Source: Cliona cf. orientalis
Lineage: Eukaryota; Porifera; Demospongiae; Clionaida; Clionaidae
Direction of reading: 5' to 3'
Length of the DNA stretch: 64,000 bases
Assembly (NCBI GenBank): GCA_963930775.1
Contig: OZ005694.1
Coordinates: 620,001-684,000 of the forward strand
Both the position numbers and the translations under genes were made by a program. Below, piece by piece: positions 23,478-34,624 of the stretch; the first letter of the stretch is position 1, and every line of letters starts with the position of its first letter. The notes under the pieces are model-generated. The model was not told where the DNA came from. It saw only the letters and a program-made list of their open reading frames with translations, and ran no database searches.

Positions 23478-23600
23478 TAATAGTTATATCACGGGCGCGA
23501 GGGATGTATGGCATTTATTGCACCGAAGCCCGAGGGCCTTGTGCCCGAGGGTTGAGGGCAATAAATGCCATGCATCCCGAGTGCGCGTGATATAACTATT
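23478..23600. mobile_element. Palindromic element with CCCGAGGG core
   Basis: TAATAGTTATATCAC pairs with GTGATATAACTATT. The inner arms GCATTTATTG / CAATAAATGC surround CCCGAGGGC units. It shows the same architecture as 278-403. Confidence 0.65.
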
Positions 23601-24203
23601 TTATATCCCGTGGGCATAGCTACCATGGATACGCATAGAACACTAGAAAATAAAGAAAAACAGGATCGTCTCTTACTCGAAACAGACACACAAAGCCGCT
23701 CTCCGAGTGGGGTTCAGCTCGAACGCCAGTCGATCGAACTTCTGATGGTCTCGTGACCGAGGGGTGTGGTCAAATCGACACGACCATCGCGTAAGTGTGA
23801 CCAAGCATCATCGACTTTAGAAGCCAAGAAACAAAGCTCGAGCTGTTGCTTATCCTAGAAACAAGTCTACGCATTTCCATGCTATTTAAAGTGGCTACGC
23901 AGTAAGCGTACCTTTCAATTGATCGACAACTCCTCGAGCTGGACTCCGCCCTTCGCACCAAACCACTCAATTCTTCGATATCCTGCCGCCATACGCTCCT
24001 TTGAAACAGTTTACAGAGCATTGAGTCGCTGATCCTGGGACCGTTTTGCCTAGAGTACTTCATATTGCACTGTGGTTGCCCAAAGCTACTCATATTGCAC
24101 TGTGGTTGCCCAAAGCTACTCATATTGCACTGTGGTTGCCTGTAGCTATTCTATATGGATTTTAATGCACATAGCAACAATGTAGTAACGGGATATAATA
24201 GTT
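23598..24203. mobile_element. TIR element with ACTATTTTATATCCCGT ends and 30-bp tandem repeat
   Basis: The left end ACTATTTTATATCCCGT matches the reverse complement of ACGGGATATAATAGT at the right. Near the right end, a 30-bp unit (CATATTGCACTGTGGTTGCC...) is repeated three times at 24060-24148. The minus-strand ORF 23770-24123 reads through it with a repeated SSFGQPQCNM decapeptide and no recognised domain. Whether that ORF is expressed is unknown. Confidence 0.5.
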
Positions 24204-24312
24204 AGTTATAGCACGGCTGCCAGGGATTTATGGCAACGTATTAAAACCACCCACGTCCTCAGGCTACGTCCTCGGACTTGGGTTTGTTAAATCCCTGGCC
24301 CCATACTATTAC
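24199..24312. repeat. Degenerate palindromic element
   Basis: The arms GCCAGGGATTTA and TAAATCCCTGG lie between TAATAGTTAG and CTATTA ends, resembling the hairpin elements at 278 and 23478. Confidence 0.45.
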
Positions 24313-24553
24313 ACATTCTGCTAGGTTATATATATGCATGAGCAGAAACATAATAATATGGCCACTCATGGCTACAGGTGCCAATAAAAGGCACTATAAT
24401 TTGTGATGTTCGTCGATCATATGCGTGCAAAAGAAATTTATGCACATCTAACGGTGTTGGTACAAACAAAAGGGACTCACCTGTGATCAGGGATGCCAGA
24501 GCATCAATTGTAAACATGTCCTCCCGTCCACCTCACCCGACCAAACACCTCAT

Positions 24554-24904
24554 ATGGAAATACAGCAGTCCCTATATTTTACAAGTGAAATAGAGCAGTC
24601 ATTTCTTATTGGAGAAGAGGTAGAAGCTGGAAACTATTCTGACAGCAGTGATAGTACCTCAGACACTGACCCTGATACTGCCAGTAGTACTGACAGTGAC
24701 ACAGCAGAAGTCATGTATGCCATTAATACTAGCCGAATACATAAGTACATACAAATTGCTGTCCGAAATACAATTCTTATGGTTTACAAAACTTGGCAAT
24801 CATTCTATTACTGCTACAATTATTATATTTTCACCTGGCATAGTGATCTTCTGTGTGCTATCTTTGTAAGCGCTGATAGACGAACATCTTTGTACACGGT
24901 CTGA
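24554..24904 (+). CDS. Hypothetical Ser/Asp-rich ORF
   Basis: A 116-codon ORF whose first 50 residues are acidic (repeated SDS, TDTD, DTAS), then a hydrophobic, Tyr-rich C-terminus that looks non-coding. A true exon might end near residue 52. It lies inside the 7.35-kb transposon and could be a first exon of a cargo gene, but no downstream exon was found. Confidence 0.2.
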   Translation: MEIQQSLYFTSEIEQSFLIGEEVEAGNYSDSSDSTSDTDPDTASSTDSDTAEVMYAINTSRIHKYIQIAVRNTILMVYKTWQSFYYCYNYYIFTWHSDLLCAIFVSADRRTSLYTV

Positions 24905-25516
24905 ACCGATAGGTAAGTCACTGGTCAGCGTTCCTCGGTGTGCTTGACTTGAAACCAAATTTTAGCTCTCCAAAATATTTTCTTCAGCTATACTGATCCC
25001 TCAGCTCATCTTCTAGGGTCATTTTCGGTGCAAAGACAGCCTTTTTATGCTTCCAAAGTGAGTCACAACAACTGTCCTCTTCCACGCACATGGCGTAGTT
25101 TTGTGTGGTCACGTGACATGGGCGTTGCAATGAAATATTTACGGTCAGCGCTATTGGCGGATTGACTGAGAGAGCGTCTTCCTCGCCTCCTAGGATCCTT
25201 TTCGACCTCCTTTGTTCTTTCTACGAGGCGCGCGCGACCCCTCTCTGGCTTGGCCCGGCAAATCAATTATTTACCTGACGTCATCGAACATCACGTACGT
25301 GCACGGATACCCGCGTAACGTACACGGAATAAACAGGAAATAAACTAAACGCCCGTTTCTAGAAAATTTTTATCCTTGGCAACGGGCGACCCGGTCAATT
25401 TGAAACGGCCATAACACGGCCTCTGAATAATTTTAGAACTCCAAACTTGCACCATTGTACTCTACGCTTGTAGCGCTAACGATCCATACCAAAAACGCGA
25501 TATTGGCAAAAAAATT
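24905..25516. other. Right sub-terminal region of the 7.35-kb transposon
   Basis: Contains a short basic minus-strand ORF (25266-25063, Arg-rich) of doubtful reality. No other feature was supported. Confidence 0.35.
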
Positions 25517-25547
25517 GCGAACGGTCCCTTTTCCTGGAGCGGGTCAC

Positions 25548-25645
25548 GTATGGTCACACAAGACACAATTGGTACAATTCTGTTTTGGATGGTATTTGGA
25601 GTGATGGTGGTGTGCTTCTAACTTGGACACTACATGTACATTCTG
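25548..25645 (-). pseudogene. Cys/His-rich ORF of unknown family, 5' part
   Basis: The minus-strand frame reads a His-rich stretch and QNCTNCVLCDH, then meets the transposon end. It continues in the same frame at 18193 (HTITAVAHFGGWG), using the shared GTAT once. The upstream boundary may be a splice acceptor near 25640. Confidence 0.6.
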
Positions 25646-26957
25646 TTTCCTCCTGTTGCTCATTTTCCTAGTAAATTAAAACAACCAGTCAGTTATGGTT
25701 TTCCATATGCACGCATGAACAGTGCAGTGTATCTAGTCATTTTACAGGACAATTATTTTATTTACTTGAGGAATCTTATGCTTTACATTATGCAGGAGAG
25801 AAGATGTCAAGTCTATAATATTTATATTATTATTGTTTTTTTTTTAATGATTATCTTTGCAGTATTAATCTTATTGTTATGAGTACTATAGCATTGGATA
25901 ATAATTCTATTACAATTCACTTACTTTTGAGCATGTCACTTTGTTCAGGGTTAGGACCAGAGGGCAGAATGGAATGATAATATAACCTGGAATTTTTTTC
26001 CCCTAGTGGAGTGGGACACAAAATTTGTTACTTCAGTCTATTGGTTTAACCTATTATCTACCTATCTATAGTGGTTTTGAGTGGTACTTACTTGAGTTAC
26101 GCTAATGTTCCAAGCTTCATCAAAGAGACCGCAAATAGTCAACAGCAGCTGTCGTTTTGTCTAGTATGGTTTCTATGGACTACACTTCCGTGTTTGTCCG
26201 TGCACTAGGTTTGTGCATGCTATGTGCATCCGCATTCCTGGTCTGGGCATGCATAATTGAAGCGCGCGTGCGTACTACTTCAAAACAGCCACCCGCCTCT
26301 TTTAGCTAAATCGGTAAATTTGTCTCAATACGATTCACGTGAAAAATTATATCTCGAGATAGGAACGTTTATCGAGTCACGTGCGGTTCGACTGCACTCG
26401 CAAAATGCGCTGTACACACCCACAATTAAATCGCTGTCCTGATAACACAAAACGAGCGTGTCATGGACCTGCGTGCTACAAAATGGAGTGGATTTATACT
26501 CAAACTAAGATGAGCGATCAAGGCAGTGTTGAGTTAGCCCTGATAATGAAAAAGAAAGAAAGATTGAGAAAATGGCTTTTTTTTGAACATCTGGTTCTGG
26601 CATATACAATGGAGTTGATGAATGATCTTGGTCTTGTTAGATCGATAATTTGCTGTAGATTCTGATTTTGACACTTCGAAATCTCACAAAATTACCTGTT
26701 TTGAGATATTTTGATATTTATAATGTATTACATATATGGAGTATCCGTGCCATCCCTACTTATAGAGTCTACCGACTCTATGATAATAATAATACTTAGT
26801 TATGTCCCAAGTAAGCGCCCATGCAGGCCAAATTTAGAATAATAATAATTATTATTATTGTTATCTCCAATGATGCATAATATATAATAAAGGGGCATAG
26901 TTCTGTACGATTATTTATGTATTTGTACAGATACGATACAAAATAAACACATGCATA
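25646..26957. other. Intergenic, nothing recognised
   Basis: AT-rich. The short plus-strand ORFs (25634, 26257, 26381) have no domain features and were not called. Confidence 0.4.
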
Positions 26958-27233
26958 GCGTAAACCGTCGATTATCGACCACTATGTATTATCGACCAGG
27001 TATACTGATTGCATAAGCGGATTAGAATCCGAAGACGGCGGTTGAGTCCGCGAAGATATACGTAGCGTTTCACGGAGCGAACACACCAGCTACACGAGAG
27101 ATCAACTGAGATCGAGAATCGGTAAGTTTAACTACCTTTTGCGGCCCCTTTTCGTGTCTTTGTTCACATCATTTCCATTCTTTTATACAGCACAATAGTA
27201 CAATAGTTATCCTGTACCCTGCTGTTTATTTCC

Positions 27234-28387
27234 ATGGCCAGGAGCTCAAAGCAACGTCGACGAAGACGCTCAAGCGCTTCTCAGGCTACAAAGTCGCGGC
27301 GACGACGAGCCGGTGGAAAGCGAAAGCAGTGGAGCGATTTGTCGATGGTAGCAGCCATGGAGGCAGCCAAAGATGGAACTATATCCATAAACAAAGTGGC
27401 ACTGCTACATGGTGTACCCCCAACTACTTTGAAGGATCGCCTAAGCGGCAGAGTGAAACACGGAACTAAACCAGGGCCAAGACCAAGAGGAGCATGCTCT
27501 AGCAGACCACCTTATCGAAGCAGCCAAGATTGGCTATGGTAAGACCAGAAAGGAGGTGAAATCAATAGTCGAGAGAGTCTGAGCTGAGGAAAAGCATTGC
27601 CTTCGTGGGACGCAAGTGACCGATGGATGGTGGACGAAATTTCTTCAAAGATAGCCTCAATTATCCTTAAGACGTGGTGATGCTACAACCCATATCCGTC
27701 TGGATTTTACCAATAGAGAAGCAATCGAGCAGTATTTCGACCTTCTAGAGGAAACCCTTACAAAGCACGACTTGTCCGACTTTCCCGCTCAGATGTATAA
27801 CATGGACGAGTGCCTCTCGATCCTCGAAGAGAAAAAGAAGCAACGGGAGGAGGAGAAGCAAAAGAAGGCGGAACAAAAAATACTAAAAAAGAGAGAAAGA
27901 GAGAAGTAGGGAGAAAAGAAGGCAGAGGAAAAGGCACGAAAGGCAGAAGAGCGAGCAAGAAAGCCAAGAGCAGATGCCACTAGTAAAACAGCAGCAAGAG
28001 GGGCCCCCTCGGAACGATCCCAACCTCCTCAACCCAAATGGATTCTTCGTGACTGTATAAATGTGCCTGAACCCAAAGGACCAAGAGAAGATACGCAAAG
28101 TACAGATTCTAATAAATGTTGTGTTTGCCTACAGTCATATGAAGAAGACGTGGAGCTGGGTTTCGGTGTTGAATGGATCCAGTGTGCCTGTGAACGCTGG
28201 CTGCGAGTTCATGAAGACTGTATTATTGACTATCATGGACAGCAGTGGCAAAGAGAGGCTATGCCTCTTCTGTACTTTGCTAGCTCCATGCATCCCTTCA
28301 TGCAAGCCCCATTTCTGGCCCGACTTTTGAACCTTGATTCACTGTCAACAAAAATATTGCTTACGTTTACACGCGCTTGCGTGTAGT
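27234..28387 (+). pseudogene. Pogo/Tigger-type transposase, broken
   Basis: A basic N-terminus leads to a psq-type helix-turn-helix (WSDLSMVAAMEAAKDG...VALLHGVPPTTLKDR). Frames then shift near 27490 and stops appear near 27580, 27650 and 27907. The first catalytic Asp context YNMDE is visible near 27800, but the rest of the DDE core is deleted. A Lys/Glu-rich linker and a C-terminal zinc-finger-like module (CCVCLQSYEEDVE...WIQCACERWLRVHEDC) remain. Such C-terminal PHD-like fingers are known from invertebrate pogo elements. This copy is non-functional. Confidence 0.75.
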
Positions 28388-29201
28388 AATTGCAATGTAT
28401 GCACGTATGCACAGTATTGTGTACTATATAAAATGAATTGTCAAATATTTCTAGATCAAAACAATATACGCTTATTTAGAGTTAGTTGAACTTTGTATCT
28501 TACATATATTATGGAACCGCTGGATCGTTCTTACAAAGAGTTATGGACACGCCTTTCCAATCTGGTCGATAATTGGAATGGCATTTTGTATGTGTGGACG
28601 ATGTTAGATACGGGTGATCGATAAATAATATATTACCTGCCCTGATGGTTAGCTTGCCGCTCTAACTCTGAAAATGGCAACTTCTTTGAGAGATGCTCGA
28701 AGGATAGGGGGTGTTCCAGGCTGCTGATAGGTGCAAGAATCGTGTTCGTCGGACATTCCATTATGAACACAGGGCCAGATCATACTGTGTACAACGCAGT
28801 ACACTATGGTGTATACTGTAGTTTACAGAGTAGTGGACATCCATGGATACTTGCCATGACAGTACTGTAAACTGTTGTAGATGAACTAGAATGAAACAAA
28901 GCCATATACAGCCAGTGGGAACTTCATGTTTCCAATGGTAAACTACTGTGTAGACTGCACCTTACTCTGTAGACTATGTTGTAGATAATGTATGAGCACA
29001 TGTCATTATCATCTTATGTACACTCATATTGTACACTCACTAGCCAATAATGATTATTAATAATGATAATAAGTTTAGAAATTCGAAAATTATTAATCGT
29101 TATTGCATAATTGTACAGAAACTGTATGAATCACATGATGAAAGAACATTTAATGTTGTGATAAAGTCAATTACAATTTATCCAAATCCTTGAAATCAGT
29201 A

Positions 29202-31964
29202 CTAATCTTGCTGCTCTTCGATTTCATTCTCTTTGTTAGCTTCCCCTACAAAAATAATTAGCAAAAATCCATTAAATAATCATTAGGCAAGTACAAATCA
29301 CCACAACAATTTTAATGTTTGCTAGTCCTGTCCCCACTGACCGTTGGTAGCCGGTTACATTCTTGACTGGGGAAAACCTTGGTCACCTATTCCCTCCCTA
29401 CACCAATTAAAGTGGAACTCCTTTAAAGCAGACACCATTGTGACCACAGATTTTGTCCACTGTAGCGAGGTGTCCTTAGCTCAGGGGTTAGTGGTTGACC
29501 ATGCCCATCCTACAATCACGGCCAGCTATGATAAAGCACTATTGTGGAGGATGAAAATTACCGTATTGATGAGAGATCTGTCAACAGACAGCTTCTAAGC
29601 AAGAATTTGAGATATATTAAATTTTAGGCTTTACTGTAGCTACTGGTCACTGAAACTGACTGATTTTAATGGTGGGTGTGGCTAACTGTCCGTTATGCGA
29701 GGTTGTTCACTATTGTGCACGCTTGAACAGGATCTAAGTTAAGCATCCATTATACGGGAATAGCGGAGAGTCTGCTTTTGAGGGGGGTTGAAATTTAAGT
29801 CTATGGAAATACAATCTGGATATTCAGAATCGTCCGTTATATCGCAGGTGTCTGCCATTGAGGGGTGTCCGTTAAGTGGAATTCCACTGTATACTAACAG
29901 TTACTGTTACCTCAGTATCAAGTACACGTACACAGTACTAGTACAATGTAAAGGAATTAACATTGCACTGTACACCCTTAAGATTGCACACTTAACTGTG
30001 TGATATTAAGAATTGTCTGAGAAAACTATGTAAAAGTGCACAAAACGCTTAGTCCTACATAATTATATTGGTATCTACTGCAATAATTATTACATACTTG
30101 CATGGGTTGTCACAGCCCACGATGGTGCATCGGAGGGTGGTACTGAGGTAGATGGGCTCCCCTGCCTTCTAACTTTCTTTGCAACCATTCCAGAGGGCAT
30201 CTTTTGTTCCTGAGTCATACGGCTATCAAGAACGGCCATGAAATCATTGAGCTCTACATAATAAATAACAGCACAGTGAAATATTTATGTATCCTCCTGA
30301 GTAGAGAGTAGATTTACTTACTTTTAGATCGCCACTGAAGTTTATGTTCGACAATACCATTAGGATTGTCGGGATCGTCAGATTCCTCAGTCATATATGC
30401 CAGTGATAGATACTTCCATCTCTCCATCTCAGCCTTGCCCACCACTCCAGTACGTGCTCGGAATTTCTAATAATTTATTTGAGTAACATCTAAACTTGCA
30501 TTAGTAAAATAAATTACCCGTTCACGACGTGAGCGATATTTTCTTCGCTTGGATTGCTGTTCAACAAACTCCTCTTTTCCAGCCTGTTGTTCCAGAAAAG
30601 TGCGACGTAGGTTCTCATAACATCTCTTAGTTGCAGCTATGTACATGAATCAACGATAAATATGGACAGGAGCAGACCTCATACTAACATTACTTATTCA
30701 CCTTTGACGGTGGACTCAGGAAATTTGCAGTCAGGCTGACTCAAAACTTCTGTCATTATTTTCTGCTGTACTGCTTTATTGTGGTCGGATGACCATCTGT
30801 ATTTGTGTGTGTACATTGTGAGAGTGTGCTTGTACATGTATACAGAAATTCATGTAGTAGTTTGAGCTCCACTTACAAAGCTGACGGATCATATGGAGTG
30901 TCTAACTATCGATGAATAGTATACACCTTGTTCTACAGAAAAAAGAAAGAACCAGATAATTTAATTAGAGACTCAATATTAATCTTGAAGATGGATTTGT
31001 TTTCCCCCTCCAAATGCACTGGTGACAAAATCTAAAAAAATAATTCAGTAGTAGGTAGCACCCATTTTTGGCAATGTCACGTGATATTTGGACCCCCTAT
31101 GCAGACCCTGAAGACTAACCCTGCCATACAGACCCTGGAAACTTACCCTGCTAACCATTCATACAGAACCCAGACCATGACCCTTTCTGAATCTCTGCTA
31201 TAGTTGATAACATATATGGGGGTCTGGTCCATATGCTTCAGAAATAAGGGTTGGGGGGTCCAAATATTTCGAAATATATGGATAGGGGGGAACAAAAAAG
31301 GAGGGCCAAATTTGTCATGACAGCACCAAAAATTGCCTTTACTTACGGAAGGGGGGGGGTAGGGATGACAAACTAAAGCTACACTATAAATAGTACTAAC
31401 CGACAGGGTTCGTGTAACAACTCGCTTCCTTTTCCCATCACCACTTGAACTAGATGGAGTAGACACAGGTGATTCCTCCACTTTAGATTGCAGTTCAGCA
31501 AGGTGAGACTCAACCGTGTCCTGTCGCTCTTTTAGAGCTTCCTGGCTGTCCAAAACCTCTTGTAGCATTGCTTGCTGTTTTTGAAGCATCAAAATAATAT
31601 TATTTTGATGTCCAGCAGCTTCCTCATGTCCACTTCTAATACTATTATTTGGTGTACTAGTGTGTCCCAGAGGGCTTGAAAAAGACATCATTTGCTGTTC
31701 AAAATGATCTGGAGCTCCAAGGGAATTATCCAATGCCTCGCCAAGGGGGTCACTTAAAGGGTCGAAATCGGCGTTGTCAGAAAGTTCATCACTCTCCGAA
31801 CTACTGCCACTTCTTATAGTAGCCTGAGCAGAGAGCTCACCAAGAGACATTCCAGGCTGGTAGTGAAAAGCTGAGCTATCATTTCGAGGTTGAAGAGCAA
31901 CTTTCTTTCTCCTGGGTGTGATCGCTTCTGCTGATCTCTTGAAACGGTTGCTGTTCGAACGCAC
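29202..31964 (-). CDS. CACTA accessory protein, 7 exons, unknown family
   Basis: Exons on the minus strand are 31964-31401, 30905-30877, 30796-30702, 30636-30518, 30466-30322, 30253-30098 and 29245-29202. All join in phase, giving about 383 aa. Residues 1-115 are Ser/Asp-rich. A Gln/Glu-rich coiled coil spans about 120-168 (MLQKQQAMLQEVLDSQEALK). After a KRKR basic patch comes a helical block (HNKAVQQKIMTEVLSQPDCKF... ATKRCYENLRRTFLEQQ... KRRKYRSRRERKFRARTG) that looks like a DNA-binding or oligomerisation domain. Exon 2 (29 nt) is the weakest call. By position it could play the role of TnpA in plant CACTA elements, which is inference only. Confidence 0.55.
29409..29893. mobile_element. TIR element in an intron of the CACTA accessory gene
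   Basis: AGTGGAACTCC at the left and GGAATTCCACT at the right are terminal inverted repeats. Internal phrases on CGGACA and GCAGACACC repeat in both orientations. Its 29640-29790 section matches 22404-22525 in inverse orientation. Confidence 0.5.
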
Positions 31965-32039
31965 ATTTTTCGATTGGTTTCGTGAGAATCTGCTGCTTCC
32001 GGTTAGACTTCAGAATAGGTACTACCTGGGTAGGCTGAC

Positions 32040-32306
32040 TTTTAGGATCTACCTACATGAGGGGTCAGGGGTTGGGTTTTGGGTAAGATTGTTTGTCAGG
32101 GTTAGTCTCCAGGGTCTGTATGGCAGGGTTAGTCTCAAGGGTTAGTCTCCAGGGTTGGTTTCGAGGGTTTATCTAACCTGGGTAGTACCTATTCTGAAGT
32201 CAGATTGTTTGTCAGGGTTAGTCTCCAGGGTCTGTATGGCAGGGTTAGTCTCAAGGGTTAGTCTCCAGGGTTGGTTTCGAGGGTTTATCTAACCTGGGTA
32301 GCTGCT
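32040..32306. repeat. GGGTTAGTCTCMAGGGT minisatellite
   Basis: Units around AGGGTTAGTCTCCAGGGT form a block of about 100-115 bp repeated at 32084-32199 and 32205-32306. Inverted relatives occur at 31088-31180. The repeats lie between the divergent accessory and transposase genes of the CACTA element. Confidence 0.65.
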
Positions 32307-32555
32307 TCCTTTTAAGCTTGGCTTCTTTTTGCCATAGAAACTGATACCAGACATGTTGAACAGACTCACTAGCACTGCACTGTGTGCCAGAAACTGTACC
32401 AGCGCGCGACCCGCCAAACAGTGAATGACAGGAATTCAAACTCATGTTCACGTGACAACCACGTGTGCAATTACCGCGCATGCACTACAACTAAGCTAAG
32501 GGGCTGGCCCGCGAGTGAGGCTCTGACCTTGAATCGTATTATATGGTGTGGAATC

Positions 32556-34552
32556 ATGGACAAAAGATTTCATTGTCAGCATTGCGGAGAAAAAGTGTCA
32601 AAAACATTGTATTATCAGCATAAAAGACTTTATTACTCGTCGGCTTCGAACACGTGGAGAAGTATTCAGGACACTCATGATGCTGATGGAGCGGCACAGT
32701 CTGAAACTCCAAGATTAGCTATAGCTTCGAGAGAAGAGTCTGACAACGAACAGGAGAATGGTTAGTGTTTTCTATTGAAATAATCATAGGTCTATTTAAT
32801 TTTTTCTTTTACTGTATTAGAAATAATAGACCAATCCAGTGAGCCCCGAGTCAGCCTCAGACAGAACTCTGATGAGCCTGAGAGTCCTGAGATGATCATG
32901 GATTCGGGATTGATGGATTCTGATGGTAACTCAGGAGATAATGACAGCTCCAGCGATGAATCAAGTGAAGAGACATTTGATATGGTATGATGAACTGAAA
33001 TGTATTCCCGGCCTAATCGTGCACTTAGCTAGTATCATAGCCTCAGTGTGCCCCTTGAATCTGGCACATCTTGATCGGAGTTCTAGTACTAGTCCCACCC
33101 ACACTTCTTTGCAAACTTAGCTGCTGTTCCCTAGGACCTCAAGTCCATGGGTTGGTGAGCTGCAATTAGAAATAGCATGCACACAGTCTATGTTCATGAT
33201 ATGCAGAACTCCCATTTCTTTTCTGATGGGATCAGTAAGATTGTGTTGCTATTATAGCATGCTTGTACATGTTTCTACAGACCCATGCACCCAGAGTTTT
33301 TAGCACGTTACCATTGGCTTATTTTTCTCTATAGATGGATGAAGGAGTTACAGAACTATGGTCTGACAATGAGGATGAACTTCTTCACGAAAACAATAGC
33401 CGTTCACCGAGTCAACTTGTGTGAATCTATGTGATGTTCTTATTCATGTGGCAAGCTCTTTTTAGGGTATCAGATACTGGTATGAACGTATTACTACTTT
33501 TTATAGCGAAATTCTTTACCCTCATTGGTGTTGTGACAAAATTAAATATTGACGGCTTCATTGATCATTTGCCCCAGACTATCACTGCCGCTAGAAAACT
33601 CATTGGAAATGTTACAGACAAATTCTCCAAGTATGCCAGCTGTCCAAAGTGTCACTCAATCTATCCAATACACATATGCAGTATTACATCTTCTGATCGA
33701 ACTACACACTCCAGAAATTGTTCTCATATTGAGTATCCCAATCACCCTCATGCTGCAAGAAGACGTCCATGCAATACACCCCTCATAAAAGTTGTGCGAA
33801 CTTCTGCAGGTACGACTACATTGCAAGCACGACAACTGTACTGCTATAAGAGTTTGATCGAATCGCTGCAAGAGTTCATGCAACAACCTAATTTTGTCAC
33901 AAAGTGTGAAGCTTGGAGGAAACGAATCATTTTATCTGAGACATTGAATGATGTATATGATGGTCAGGTATGGAAGGACTTCATGGATCCTGATGGTATA
34001 GCCTTTCTGTCTCTACCGTATAATTTTGCTTTATCCATGAACATAGACTGGTTTCAACCCTTCAAACATAGCACATATTCTATGGGAGCCATCTACATAG
34101 CAATCCAAAACCTGCCTCGTGAAGAACGCTATAGCAGTGAAAATATTATCCTAACTGGAGTCATTCCTGGCCCTCGTGAGCCAAAGAAAGTTATGAATAG
34201 TTACCTACGACCATTAGTTGAGGAATTAAAACAACTTTGGGGTGGTATTGTAATGAATTGTGCTTCCAGAACCCCAGTAATTGTTCGTGCTGCATTACTG
34301 TGCACCGCTTGTGATATTCCAGCTGCGCGGAAAGTTTCAGGATTTGTTGGACACTCAGCATACCGTGCTTGCTCACGTTGTCTAAAACCATTTCCTACTG
34401 CTGCGTTTGGAGAAAAGCCTGACTATAGTGGATTTTGCCGAGATACGTGGTCACCACGCTCCTCAGAATCTCATGTTGTTCATGCCAATATGCAAAGACA
34501 CACAAAGAACGAAAAGCAATCGAGCGTGAATATGGGTGTCGATATTCTGTGA
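32556..34552 (+). pseudogene. CACTA transposase (Tnp2-type), truncated and nonsense-mutated
   Basis: Exons 32556-32760 (start MDKRFHCQHCGEKVSK, a zinc-finger-like head), 32821-32984 (Asp/Ser-rich) and 33335 onward join in phase. One in-frame TGA at 33422-33424 interrupts exon 3, after which the frame is open to 34552. The Tnp2 core is clear: CPKC, an RRPC region, then PREERYSSENIILTGVIPGP, VEELKQLWGG and CDIPAARKVSGFVGHSAYRACSRC. Near 34480 the frame shifts, and the rest of a Tnp2 protein (with further catalytic acids) is absent, joining abruptly to the next ORF. It is therefore a deletion derivative. Confidence 0.8.
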
Positions 34553-34624
34553 ATCAAAAGGAGAAATCAAAAGAAGAAAAAACGCTCATCGCTGAAACAG
34601 AGTCTCCACTCGGGCGTTAACCAG

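Larger units (their letters stand above)
18194..25547 (+). mobile_element. 7.35-kb autonomous DNA transposon, 31-bp TIR, 4-bp TSD GTAT
   Basis: Perfect 31-bp terminal inverted repeats (18194-18224 and 25517-25547) begin GTGACCCGCTCCAGG. GTAT lies immediately outside both ends (18190-18193 and 25548-25551). The element is inserted in a minus-strand Cys/His-rich ORF, and deleting it with one GTAT restores that reading frame exactly. It carries a spliced 746-codon transposase gene (18523-21254) transcribed rightward, then about 4 kb with MITEs, hairpins and no confident gene. A 4-bp duplication with GTGACCC ends does not match any of the common superfamilies I can name with certainty. Confidence 0.9.

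Noticed and set aside
24060-24148. CRISPR-like short direct repeats
   Set aside because: Three adjacent 30-bp units with no spacers, in a eukaryotic transposon context. A simple tandem repeat.
25063-25266. Arg-rich minus-strand ORF as transposon cargo
   Set aside because: Short and low complexity, no splice chain, and located in the sub-terminal region.
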